NCBI GenBank assembly: GCA_030152265.1
Contig: JASLHQ010000051.1
Location: forward strand, 1-18,248
DNA length: 18,248 bases
Direction: 5' to 3'
Source: Savagea sp.
Lineage (GTDB): Bacteria; Bacillota; Bacilli; Bacillales_A; Planococcaceae
Shown one piece after another: positions 7,297 to 14,387 of this stretch. Every line of letters begins with the position of its first letter. Positions within the stretch are counted from its first letter, which is position 1. A program made the translations under genes and the position numbers. Under the pieces are notes generated by a model. It worked only from the letters and a program-made list of their open reading frames with translations, searched no databases and was not told the origin of the DNA.

Positions 7297-8310
7297 ATGA
7301 AATTAAGTATATTAGATCAATCACGTATTGCGACAGGAAGCAATGCTGCGGAAGCGCTTCAAAATACAGTACAACTTGCACAACTTGCAGATGAACTAGG
7401 CTTTCACCGCTTCTGGGTATCTGAACATCATGATACGAAAAATTTTGCAGGCTCTTCTCCAGAAATTTTAATGACCCACCTCGCTTCTCAAACGAAACGA
7501 ATTCGTGTTGGAACGGGAGGCGTTATGCTTCCTCACTACTCTGCATATAAAGTGGCGGAAAACTTCAAAATTCTTGAGACGCTCTTCCCGAATCGAATCG
7601 ATGCTGGAATCGGACGAGCACCAGGGGGTATGCCACGTGCGACGTATGCGCTCAATAACGGACAATATCGCAACGTCGACCGCTTCCCAGAACAAGTGGA
7701 TGAGTTAAAACATTATTTATACGATACATTGCCAAAAAACCACCCGTACGGTAATTTAAAAGCGACCCCGTTAACTGAAACGAAAACTCCCGTTTGGATG
7801 CTCGGATCCAGTACGAGTTCTGCACAACTTGCAGCGAGTAAAGGACTTCCTTACATGTTTGCCCACTTTATCAATCACGAAGCTGGCGATTATGCCGCGA
7901 GCATTTACCGCAAACATTTCGTTCCTTCAGACGAACTCGCTTATCCTGAGCAAGGGGTCGCTGTATTTTTCATCTGTGCTGAAACAGACGAAAAAGCTGA
8001 ATACTTAGCGAAAGCAGCTGATCTTTCACTTCTCATGCAAGCGACGGGTATGCCATCTAACGGTACACCATCGCCGGAAGAGGCGATACATCGTGAATAT
8101 AACAGTTATGAATTAGCAGCGATTGCCGACAATCGAAAACGAATGATCGTCGGATCCCCAAAAACAGCGAAACGCAAAATTAAAGAACTCGCTGCAAAAT
8201 ACAATGCGGAAGAAGTGATGCTCGTCATGTTTATGCACGACTATGACGATAAACTAAAAGCGATTCAACTCATTTCAGACGCATGTCATGCGACTGGAGA
8301 AATTGATTAA
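7297..8310 (+). CDS. Luciferase-like flavin-dependent monooxygenase (LLM class, MsnO8-type)
   Basis: A TIM-barrel oxidoreductase of 337 residues expected to use reduced FMN and oxygen; the substrate is unknown. The N-terminus MKLSILDQS, the segment FWVSEHHD (about residues 41-48), IRVGTGGVMLPHYS and the barrel motif RIDAGIGRAPGG are typical of this subfamily (B. subtilis YwcH-like). The start is placed at the ATG at 7297-7299, because AGGAGG (7281-7286) is 10 bases upstream. The upstream ATG at 7288 would leave a spacing of one base. It is a single-gene unit. Its last 41 bases overlap the end of the opposing UPF0178 gene, and its terminator (8320-8353) lies inside that gene. A weak -10, TATACT at 7266-7271, precedes it. 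Confidence 0.88.
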   Translation: MKLSILDQSRIATGSNAAEALQNTVQLAQLADELGFHRFWVSEHHDTKNFAGSSPEILMTHLASQTKRIRVGTGGVMLPHYSAYKVAENFKILETLFPNRIDAGIGRAPGGMPRATYALNNGQYRNVDRFPEQVDELKHYLYDTLPKNHPYGNLKATPLTETKTPVWMLGSSTSSAQLAASKGLPYMFAHFINHEAGDYAASIYRKHFVPSDELAYPEQGVAVFFICAETDEKAEYLAKAADLSLLMQATGMPSNGTPSPEEAIHREYNSYELAAIADNRKRMIVGSPKTAKRKIKELAAKYNAEEVMLVMFMHDYDDKLKAIQLISDACHATGEID

Positions 8311-8719
8311 AACTTTTGGAAAACTGTTCATTTTGAGCAGTTTTTCTTTTTTTCGGCCCTTTCATTCGTCCTCCACTTTTGCGTATATGCGCATGCATCG
8401 CCCGCTGATACAACAAAACATCGATTGTTTCCTCTCGATACATGACGCCGTTTTCATTCATCGCAAATCCCTTTTTCGCAAGCACGAGAGAAGCGAGACC
8501 GTAATCTTGCGTAATGACGAGATCTCCCGCTTTCATCCTCGCAATAATTTCAAAATCAACCGCATCGCTCCCTTCATCCACGACGATTGTTTCTGCTCGT
8601 TCATCGTAAATTTCATGCGAACGATCCGTGACGACTGTTACAGAAATATGATAACGATTCGCGACGTGCAACGTTTGTTTGACGACGGGAGAACCGTCCG
8701 CATCGATCCATACGTGCAT
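8270..8719 (-). CDS. UPF0178 / YqxD-YaiI family protein
   Basis: A 149-residue protein of the UPF0178 family, a PIN-like fold of unknown function. Conserved pieces are HVWIDADGSPV at the N-terminus, DEGSDAVDFEI, the GDLVITQDYGLA strand-helix, and the basic GGRMKGPKKRK near the end. The position that is Cys in E. coli YaiI (DADACP) is Ser here. The start is set at the ATG at 8717-8719, which has AAAGGAGG with 7 bases to the ATG. The reading frame extends another 21 codons upstream, but that stretch includes the promoter -10 at 8742-8747. It is convergent with the luciferase-like gene, and the two coding regions overlap tail to tail by 41 bases (8270-8310). Confidence 0.88.
   Translation of the reverse strand: MHVWIDADGSPVVKQTLHVANRYHISVTVVTDRSHEIYDERAETIVVDEGSDAVDFEIIARMKAGDLVITQDYGLASLVLAKKGFAMNENGVMYREETIDVLLYQRAMHAHIRKSGGRMKGPKKRKTAQNEQFSKSFNQFLQSHDMRLK
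8320..8353 (+). terminator. Terminator of the luciferase-like gene, inside the opposing CDS
   Basis: Arms 8320-8329 and 8335-8344 form a 10-base stem with one G-T pair and a 5-base loop. A T-rich tract follows (TTTTTCTTTTTTT). It begins 10 bases after the stop of the luciferase-like gene and lies fully within the last 85 bases of the UPF0178 coding region. It has no matching U tract on the minus strand. Confidence 0.82.
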
Positions 8720-8741
8720 CTCATCTCCTCCTTTTTTAAAG

Positions 8742-8750
8742 AGTATACCA
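8742..8750 (-). promoter_or_regulatory. Extended -10 promoter of the UPF0178 gene
   Basis: On the minus strand TGGTATACT is a TGn extended -10 (TATACT at 8742-8747, TG at 8749-8750). The -35 region is not recognisable, as is usual for this promoter class. The start site would fall near 8735, just ahead of the AAAGGAGG site, which supports the shorter start chosen for the gene. Confidence 0.6.
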
Positions 8751-8795
8751 TTTTGTATTTTCAGTTTGTTTCCTTTAGGCAAAATATCATTTATG

Positions 8796-8804
8796 TGATA
8801 AACT
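8796..8804 (+). promoter_or_regulatory. Probable extended -10 promoter of pepA
   Basis: TGATAAACT gives a TGn extended -10 (TG at 8796-8797, TAAACT at 8799-8804). A weak TTAGGC (8775-8780) lies 18 bases upstream. It is divergent from the UPF0178 promoter about 50 bases away; both fit in the 125-base gap. Confidence 0.5.
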
Positions 8805-8844
8805 ATTTTAGAATTCGAAATAGTTTAAAGGAGGTACTATTTTT

Positions 8845-10212
8845 ATGGTACAAGCACATATTATTTTACAAGATGACGCCCGCATTACGCGTCAACTCGA
8901 AGCAACAAACTATATGAACGACCAAGAAGGAACATTCACAACAGCATTTATCGACGGTGACCTTTACTATGTTGTTCGCCCTTCTGCATTAAAAGAAAAC
9001 ACACTCGATGAAGTTCGCTCACTCGCAGGTGACATTTCACGCCATGCGCAACAAGCAAAAATCGAGCGTGTGACAGCGACACAACAAGTGCTCGACACAC
9101 TTATGAACGATGCAACGACTGCATTCGTCGAAGGATTCCACCTCGGTGCTTACGCATTCGATAAATACAAATCGAAAAAAGCAAACCCTGTCGCACAACT
9201 CATCATTGATGGAGCGGACGCAGAAGCAGTCTCACTCGGAAAAAAACGAGCGGATGCGATGGCTTTAGCACGCGACTTAATGAATGAAGTGTCAGACCAT
9301 TTAAACCCTGAATACTATGCAGAATGGATGACAGAACATTTCGCTTCAACAAATGTTGACGTAACAATTTTAGATCGCGACGCTTTAATCGAACATGAAA
9401 TGAACGGTGTGTTAACAGTCGGACAAGGAAGTAAATACGAACAACGATTTGCTGAGCTCCGCCTCGCAAACAATCCATCTAAACCGCTCGTTGCACTCGT
9501 CGGTAAAGGAGTGACATTCGATACGGGTGGTATCAGCTTAAAATCAGGTGCTGACTTATCGGATATGCGTATGGATATGGGTGGCTCTGCTGCTGTCGTC
9601 GGTGCGATGCATTTACTCGCAGAAATGAATGCAGACGTCAACGTTATCGGACTCATCCCAATGGTTGAAAACGCACCAGACAATACGAGCGTCTACCCTG
9701 GTGAAATTATTACGTATAAAAATGGTACGACCGTACAAGTTGGTAACACAGATGCAGAAGGCCGCCTCATTTTAGCAGATGCGCTCCTCCGTGCAGACGA
9801 ACTCGGTGCTGAATATGTCGTGGATATCGCAACATTAACGGGGGCGATTCATAACGCACTCGGTACAGATATCGCAGGAGTCTTCGGCAATGACGAATCA
9901 CTCGCTTTTGAAATGAAAAAAATCGGGGATGAAAACGGAGACTTCAACTGGCCGATGCCACTCGTCCAAAGTTATAACCGCGGCTTAAAGAGTGACTACG
10001 CTGACTTAAATAACATTAGTAACTTAGGATTCGCTGGTTCGATTACAGCTGGCCTCTTCTTACAACATTTCGTGAAACCAGAAACGAAATGGTTACACGT
10101 TGATATGGCAGGTACGATGGAAGCTCCGGCTGCAAAAGGCTATTATGCAAAATCAGCAACAGGATTCGGTGCTCGTTTACTCGCAGACTATGCGGTAAAC
10201 GTTTCAAAATAA
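8845..10212 (+). CDS. pepA: Leucyl aminopeptidase, M17 family
   Basis: Cytosolic di-zinc/manganese aminopeptidase that removes N-terminal residues, typically as a hexamer. The 455-residue protein has a short N-terminal domain and a C-terminal catalytic domain. The metal ligands are complete and keep the spacing of the bovine enzyme: Lys221, Asp226 (GKGVTFDTGG), Asp244 (MRMDMGG), and Asp303 plus Glu305 in the family signature NTDAEGRL. The catalytic Lys233 and Arg307 are also present. It is somewhat shorter than E. coli PepA (503), mostly in the N-terminal domain. The ATG at 8845 follows AAAGGAGG by about 10 bases. It is a single-gene unit converging on ktrC, with a shared terminator. Its usual role is peptide turnover. 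Confidence 0.95.
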   Translation: MVQAHIILQDDARITRQLEATNYMNDQEGTFTTAFIDGDLYYVVRPSALKENTLDEVRSLAGDISRHAQQAKIERVTATQQVLDTLMNDATTAFVEGFHLGAYAFDKYKSKKANPVAQLIIDGADAEAVSLGKKRADAMALARDLMNEVSDHLNPEYYAEWMTEHFASTNVDVTILDRDALIEHEMNGVLTVGQGSKYEQRFAELRLANNPSKPLVALVGKGVTFDTGGISLKSGADLSDMRMDMGGSAAVVGAMHLLAEMNADVNVIGLIPMVENAPDNTSVYPGEIITYKNGTTVQVGNTDAEGRLILADALLRADELGAEYVVDIATLTGAIHNALGTDIAGVFGNDESLAFEMKKIGDENGDFNWPMPLVQSYNRGLKSDYADLNNISNLGFAGSITAGLFLQHFVKPETKWLHVDMAGTMEAPAAKGYYAKSATGFGARLLADYAVNVSK

Positions 10213-10217
10213 TAAAC

Positions 10218-10265
10218 AAAACTCGTAAACGGTCGGATTTTTCCGAACCATTTACGAGTTTTTTT
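10218..10265. terminator. Bidirectional terminator between pepA and ktrC
   Basis: A long hairpin with left arm beginning AAAACTCGTAAA at 10218 and right arm ending TTTACGAGTTTT at 10262. It has one G-T pair, one bulged base and a T-rich loop, and ends in seven T residues on the plus strand. The A-run at the left gives a weaker U tract for ktrC on the minus strand, whose stop codon begins at its end. Confidence 0.88.
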
Positions 10266-10923
10266 ATACTAAAATTTCTTTTTCAAAATGATGAATGTCA
10301 AGATCTGAACCGATGACGACTAAAATATCTCCATCTTTAATCCGTTCAATCGCTTGCGGAGAAACGAGAAGGTGATTATCACGCTTAATCGCGACAATGT
10401 TAATTCCGTATTTTGCACGAATGTCCAAATCGATTAACGTATGTCCAACGAGTTCACGATTCGCTTGCACTTCCACGATGGAGTACTCGTCCGATAGCTC
10501 TAAATAATCTAAAATATTGTTCGATAACATATTGTTCGCCATACGACGCCCCATATCTCGCTCAGGGTGAACGACTTGATCCGCGCCGATTTTAAGCAGC
10601 ACTTTCTCATGATGGTCATTTTGCGCTTTCACCGTAATGCGAGGTACCCCGATTTCTTTCAAAATTAAAGTCGTCAAAATACTCGCTTGAATATTTTCAC
10701 CGATTGCGACGACGACATGTTCGAAGTTGCGAATACCGAGTGAACGCAATACCGATTCATCCGTCGTATCCGCCACGACTGCTTGTGTTGCAATTTGTGC
10801 AAATTCATCCACTTTCTCCGAATCGATATCAATCGCCATAACACTCGCACCGAGCGCTACTAATTCTTGTACGATACTTCCTCCGAGACGCCCTAAGCCG
10901 ATGACTGCAAACTCTTTTTTCAT
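10264..10923 (-). CDS. ktrC: Ktr potassium uptake regulatory subunit KtrC
   Basis: Cytoplasmic RCK ring protein that gates a Ktr-type potassium channel and binds ATP/ADP and, through its C-terminal domain, cyclic di-AMP in characterised relatives. The 219 residues hold an RCK_N Rossmann domain with GLGRLGG at about 9-15, acidic residues at the end of the second strand (DID, about 32-34), and an RCK_C domain from about residue 140. Segments such as RNFEHVVVAIGENIQAS, LDYLELS and DIRAKYGINIVAIKR resemble remembered B. subtilis KtrC more than KtrA. The ATG at 10921-10923 has an AAGGA-type site 6-8 bases upstream. No membrane partner (KtrB/KtrD) is in the window, which fits the stand-alone ktrC of Bacillus. 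No cyclic di-AMP riboswitch is visible upstream. Confidence 0.93.
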   Translation of the reverse strand: MKKEFAVIGLGRLGGSIVQELVALGASVMAIDIDSEKVDEFAQIATQAVVADTTDESVLRSLGIRNFEHVVVAIGENIQASILTTLILKEIGVPRITVKAQNDHHEKVLLKIGADQVVHPERDMGRRMANNMLSNNILDYLELSDEYSIVEVQANRELVGHTLIDLDIRAKYGINIVAIKRDNHLLVSPQAIERIKDGDILVVIGSDLDIHHFEKEILV

Positions 10924-11037
10924 CTTAATCCTTCTTCCCTATTTTTTCTTTATAGTGTATCACGTTCCCCCTCATGTATCGAATAAAACCCACACTCTCC
11001 TTTTGAAAAAAACCTTCTAAAACATGCGGTAAAACTA

Positions 11038-11065
11038 TTGCAAATCGATAAGAAATGATTATAAT
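11038..11065 (+). promoter_or_regulatory. Promoter of the XRE regulator-potABCD operon
   Basis: TTGCAA (11038-11043) and TATAAT (11060-11065) are 16 bases apart, a strong housekeeping promoter. Transcription should begin near 11072, 8 bases before the inverted-repeat cluster at 11080-11108. Confidence 0.82.
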
Positions 11066-11079
11066 TAAAAAGGTTGAAA

Positions 11080-11108
11080 TAAACTTTAAGTTTACTTTTA
11101 CTAAACTT
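11080..11108 (+). promoter_or_regulatory. Probable operator of the XRE-cupin regulator
   Basis: Three exact copies of the 7-mer TAAACTT: direct at 11080-11086, inverted at 11088-11094 and direct at 11102-11108. The first two form a perfect 7+1+7 inverted repeat; the second and third form another with a 7-base spacer. The cluster lies just downstream of the predicted start site and before the regulator's ribosome binding site, the place for autorepression. Binding by the regulator is inferred, not shown. Confidence 0.65.
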
Positions 11109-11130
11109 CAATTATAAAGGAGCGTGTGCT

Positions 11131-11673
11131 GTGGATATCGGAAGGAAAATTAAAAATTTACGACTTCAAAAAGGACTGACACAAGAAGAACTTGGGGAAC
11201 GTACGGATTTATCGAAAGGTTTTATTTCACAATTAGAACGCGACTTAAACTCCCCTTCTATCGAAACGTTATTTTTACTTTTAGAAGTGCTCGGTTCCAG
11301 TCCGAAAGAGTTTTTCGATGAACCGAAAAAATTAGGGAAAGTCGTCTATCGTGCGAGCGATCAAACGGTCTATACGAACGAAGATTTACGATACGATATT
11401 CGATGGCTCATTCCACGCTCAAACGAAAATGAAATGGATCCTGTCCATATTACACTGCAACCGGGCGGAGCCTTTAAAGAATATGAACCATCGGAAGCCG
11501 AAACGTTTATTTACGTTTTGAAAGGGAAAATTACAATTACGATTGGAACGAAACAATTTATCGCAAAAGAAGGCGACTCTGTCTACTTTGAATCACTCGA
11601 TCACCACCAAATTAAAAATGCGAGTAAAAAAGTGAGTGAATTTTTATTAATTGCGACAGAATCGTACTTATAA
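11131..11673 (+). CDS. XRE-family transcriptional regulator with C-terminal cupin domain (PuuR-like)
   Basis: A 180-residue regulator. An XRE helix-turn-helix occupies about residues 5-60 (IKNLRLQKGLTQEELGERT, then the recognition-helix region DLSKGFISQLERD). A cupin_2 barrel spans about 105-178 (HITLQPGG, TFIYVLKGKITI, KEGDSVYFES, HHQIKN). The same architecture occurs in PuuR, which senses putrescine, and the downstream polyamine uptake genes support a polyamine ligand here. The start is GTG at 11131-11133, 8 bases after AAAGGAG. It is the first gene of the operon, 12 bases before potA, and follows a strong promoter and an inverted-repeat operator, so autoregulation together with potABCD is likely. 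Repressor versus activator is not decided by the sequence. Confidence 0.88.
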   Translation: MDIGRKIKNLRLQKGLTQEELGERTDLSKGFISQLERDLNSPSIETLFLLLEVLGSSPKEFFDEPKKLGKVVYRASDQTVYTNEDLRYDIRWLIPRSNENEMDPVHITLQPGGAFKEYEPSEAETFIYVLKGKITITIGTKQFIAKEGDSVYFESLDHHQIKNASKKVSEFLLIATESYL

Positions 11674-11685
11674 AGGAGGGTCATT

Positions 11686-12786
11686 ATGACGAAACCAATT
11701 ATCCGCTTCGAACATGTGTCGATGAATTATGACGATTCGAAGCTCATTTTAGATGACATTAGCTTTGAATTAGAAGAGGGGAAATTTTACACATTGCTCG
11801 GCCCATCAGGCTGTGGGAAAACGACGATTCTCCGACTCATCGCTGGCTTTATGGAACCAACTCAAGGGGATATTTATTTTGATGGACAGCTCGTCAACAA
11901 TATTCCAGCGAATGAGCGACAAGTGAATACAGTCTTTCAAGATTATGCACTCTTCCCTCATTTAAATGTTTTTGAGAACGTCGCTTTCGGGCTCCGCATT
12001 AAAAAGGTAAATAATAAAGAAGTGACAGAGCGTGTACTCGAAGCCTTAAAATTCGTAAGCTTAGCTGGTTTTGAAAATCGTGAAATTACTGAAATGTCAG
12101 GTGGACAACGCCAACGTGTAGCGATTGCCCGTGCGATCGTCAACGACCCTAAAGTGATTTTACTCGATGAACCGTTGTCAGCTCTCGACTTAAAATTGCG
12201 TTCTGAAATGCAATACGAACTTCGCGAGCTACAACAACGACTCGGTAAAACATTCGTCTTCGTCACGCACGACCAAGAAGAAGCACTCGCGATGAGCGAT
12301 GAAATTTTCGTCATGAATGAAGGGAAAATCCAACAATCCGGCACTCCTCTCGATATTTATGACGAGCCGATCAACCGTTTCGTCGCAGACTTTATCGGAG
12401 AATCGAACATCGTCGAAGGACGCATGGTACGCGATTATCTCGTTGAATTTAATGGTAAACAGTTTGAATGTGTCGACGGGGGCGTGAAGCCAAATGAAAA
12501 GGTCGATATTATCATCCGTCCTGAAGACCTCGTCATCACTGCACAAGGTGCGGGTATGATTGATGTCAAAGTAGATACTCAACTATTCCGCGGTGTCCAT
12601 TACGAACTGTCGACATATGACGCAGATGGCAATGAATGGCTCGTCCATTCAACAAAAAAAGCAGAAGTAGGTGAAACGATCGGGCTCCATTTCGACCCTG
12701 AAGATGTTCACGTCATGCGCTTAAACGAAACAGAAGAAGCTTTCGATATGCGTATGGAAACTTACGGAGGTGCTGAAGATGAATAA
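11686..12786 (+). CDS. potA: Spermidine/putrescine ABC transporter ATP-binding protein
   Basis: ATPase of the polyamine importer. The 366 residues have the nucleotide-binding domain (about 5-240) followed by a TOBE-type domain. Motifs in order: Walker A GPSGCGKTT (39-47), Q-loop Gln85, signature MSGGQRQR (137-144), Walker B VILLDE (157-162), D-loop SALD, and H-loop His195. The C-terminal IIRPEDLVI and HVMRL segments are typical of PotA/FbpC-type ATPases. AAAGGAGGG precedes the ATG at 11686. The end overlaps the potB start by 8 bases. The neighbours (potB, potC, potD and a PuuR-like regulator) support polyamines rather than iron or sulfate. Confidence 0.94.
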   Translation: MTKPIIRFEHVSMNYDDSKLILDDISFELEEGKFYTLLGPSGCGKTTILRLIAGFMEPTQGDIYFDGQLVNNIPANERQVNTVFQDYALFPHLNVFENVAFGLRIKKVNNKEVTERVLEALKFVSLAGFENREITEMSGGQRQRVAIARAIVNDPKVILLDEPLSALDLKLRSEMQYELRELQQRLGKTFVFVTHDQEEALAMSDEIFVMNEGKIQQSGTPLDIYDEPINRFVADFIGESNIVEGRMVRDYLVEFNGKQFECVDGGVKPNEKVDIIIRPEDLVITAQGAGMIDVKVDTQLFRGVHYELSTYDADGNEWLVHSTKKAEVGETIGLHFDPEDVHVMRLNETEEAFDMRMETYGGAEDE

Positions 12787-13603
12787 ATCGAATTTCCGAC
12801 CATGGTATACGATCCCGTACATGATTTGGATTGCTTTTTTCGTCATCGCTCCGATTGCGCTCATTTTTTATTACTCGTTTTTTGATATTACAGGCGCATT
12901 CACTTTATCTAATTACGTTGACTTTTTTAAATCGACGTACATCATTTTAACGATTAATTCTTTTTGGTATGCGTTTCTCATTACATTTTTCACACTGCTC
13001 ATCGCATATCCGACTGCTTACTTCATTACTAAAACGAAACATAAACAATTGTGGTTATTGCTCGTTATCGTTCCGAGCTGGATTAACCTTTTACTAAAAA
13101 CGTACGCCTTCATCGGAATTATGGGATTGCATGGACCAATCAATGCGCTCATTACGGCACTCGGATTCGATCAACAACAAATTTTATTTACCGATTTCAG
13201 TTTCGTATTTGTTGCTGTGTACATTTTTATTCCGTTCATGATTTTGCCTATTTTCAACGCGCTTGACCAATTGAACCCTTCTTACTTAGATGCGGCGAAA
13301 GATTTGGGCGCAAGCGGTTGGACAACATTTCGCAAAGTGATTTGGCCTCTCACATTAAACGGTGTGAAGTCCGGCGTGCAAGTCGTCTTCATTCCAGCAC
13401 TCTCGCTCTTTATGATTACTCGACTCATTGCAGGAAATAAAGTGATCACCCTCGGTACAGCGATTGAACAACAATTTCTCGTCACACAAAACTGGGGCAT
13501 GGGGTCAACGATTGCGGTATTTTTAATTATTTTCATGTTCATCATTATGCGCTTAACGGCAACGAAAGAGATCGGAGGGAAAAAGCATGACAAAGTTAAG
13601 TAA
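12779..13603 (+). CDS. potB: Spermidine/putrescine ABC transporter permease PotB
   Basis: Inner permease subunit with about six membrane helices in 274 residues. The cytoplasmic coupling loop has the EAA-type motif, SYLDAAKDLGAS followed by RKVIWP, at about residues 168-190. A further helix cluster follows (about 195-215 and 243-260). The start chosen is ATG at 12779-12781, 8 bases after GGAGG (12766-12770). An in-frame GTG at 12770 would overlap that ribosome binding site. The start lies within the end of potA, implying translational coupling. The gene overlaps potC by 17 bases. Confidence 0.93.
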   Translation: MNKSNFRPWYTIPYMIWIAFFVIAPIALIFYYSFFDITGAFTLSNYVDFFKSTYIILTINSFWYAFLITFFTLLIAYPTAYFITKTKHKQLWLLLVIVPSWINLLLKTYAFIGIMGLHGPINALITALGFDQQQILFTDFSFVFVAVYIFIPFMILPIFNALDQLNPSYLDAAKDLGASGWTTFRKVIWPLTLNGVKSGVQVVFIPALSLFMITRLIAGNKVITLGTAIEQQFLVTQNWGMGSTIAVFLIIFMFIIMRLTATKEIGGKKHDKVK

Positions 13604-14387
13604 AGGACCGAAAATTTATTTAGCATTCGTGTTTCTTATTTTGTACTTACCGATCTTCTATCTCATTTTTTATTCCTTTAACTCTGGAGGAAAAATGAGT
13701 CATTTCAAAAGTTTTACGTGGGAACATTATGCTGCTGTTTTTGAAGATACACGTCTGCTCGTCATCGTCTTGAACACCATTATTATTGCGCTCTTTTCTG
13801 CGCTCATCTCGACGACGATCGGTACACTCGGTGCATTGTCCATTTATTTTATGAAAAATAAAAAAGCACGTGAAACGGTGCTCTCTTTAAACAATATTTT
13901 AATCGTTAGCCCCGATGTCATTATCGGTGCGAGCTTCTTAATTTTATTTACGATGCTCGGGGTGAAACTCGGCTTCGCTTCCGTTTTAATTTCACATGCG
14001 GCATTTAGTATTCCAATTGTCGTCATTATGATTTTGCCAAAACTGTTTGAAATGAATACGTCGCTCATCGATGCGGCGCTCGATCTCGGCGCTACGAGAA
14101 AAGACGTGTTAAAACGTGTCATTCTTCCGTACATTCAGCCTGGGATTTTTGCAGGATTCTTTCTTGCGTTAACGTATTCTTTAGACGATTTCGCCGTCAC
14201 TTTTTTCGTCACAGGAAACGGCTTTTCAACATTATCTGTTGAAATTTATTCAATGGCACGAACTGGGGTCACTTTAACGATTAACGCATTGTCAGCGATT
14301 TTATTCGTCGTTACGATTTTACTCGTCGTCGGCTATTACTTCATTAGCAAACGTTCTAAAACATCCATTGCGGGGGTGAAACGATGA
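13587..14387 (+). CDS. potC: Spermidine/putrescine ABC transporter permease PotC
   Basis: Second permease subunit, 266 residues with about six helices. The EAA motif reads LIDAALDLGATRKDVLKRVILP at about residues 160-181 and would contact PotA. The ATG at 13587 is preceded by GGAGGG inside potB and overlaps its end by 17 bases. Its stop shares an ATGA with the potD start. The segment SLDDFAVTFFVTG in the last third is typical of PotC. Confidence 0.93.
   Translation: MTKLSKGPKIYLAFVFLILYLPIFYLIFYSFNSGGKMSHFKSFTWEHYAAVFEDTRLLVIVLNTIIIALFSALISTTIGTLGALSIYFMKNKKARETVLSLNNILIVSPDVIIGASFLILFTMLGVKLGFASVLISHAAFSIPIVVIMILPKLFEMNTSLIDAALDLGATRKDVLKRVILPYIQPGIFAGFFLALTYSLDDFAVTFFVTGNGFSTLSVEIYSMARTGVTLTINALSAILFVVTILLVVGYYFISKRSKTSIAGVKR

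Noticed and set aside
8288..8917. Plus-strand open frame of 209 codons across the UPF0178 gene into pepA
   Set aside because: It covers the luciferase-like terminator, the reverse of UPF0178 codons, both promoters and the pepA start, and has no family features; a shadow frame.
10924..11040. Possible cyclic di-AMP (ydaO-type) riboswitch or other leader before ktrC
   Set aside because: The gap is only about 200 bases shared with the divergent regulator promoter, and no long conserved stem structure or terminator precedes ktrC.
11958..12344. Minus-strand frames of 117-128 codons inside potA
   Set aside because: Fully antisense to conserved ATPase motifs; Ser/Lys-rich mirror translation without a start signal.
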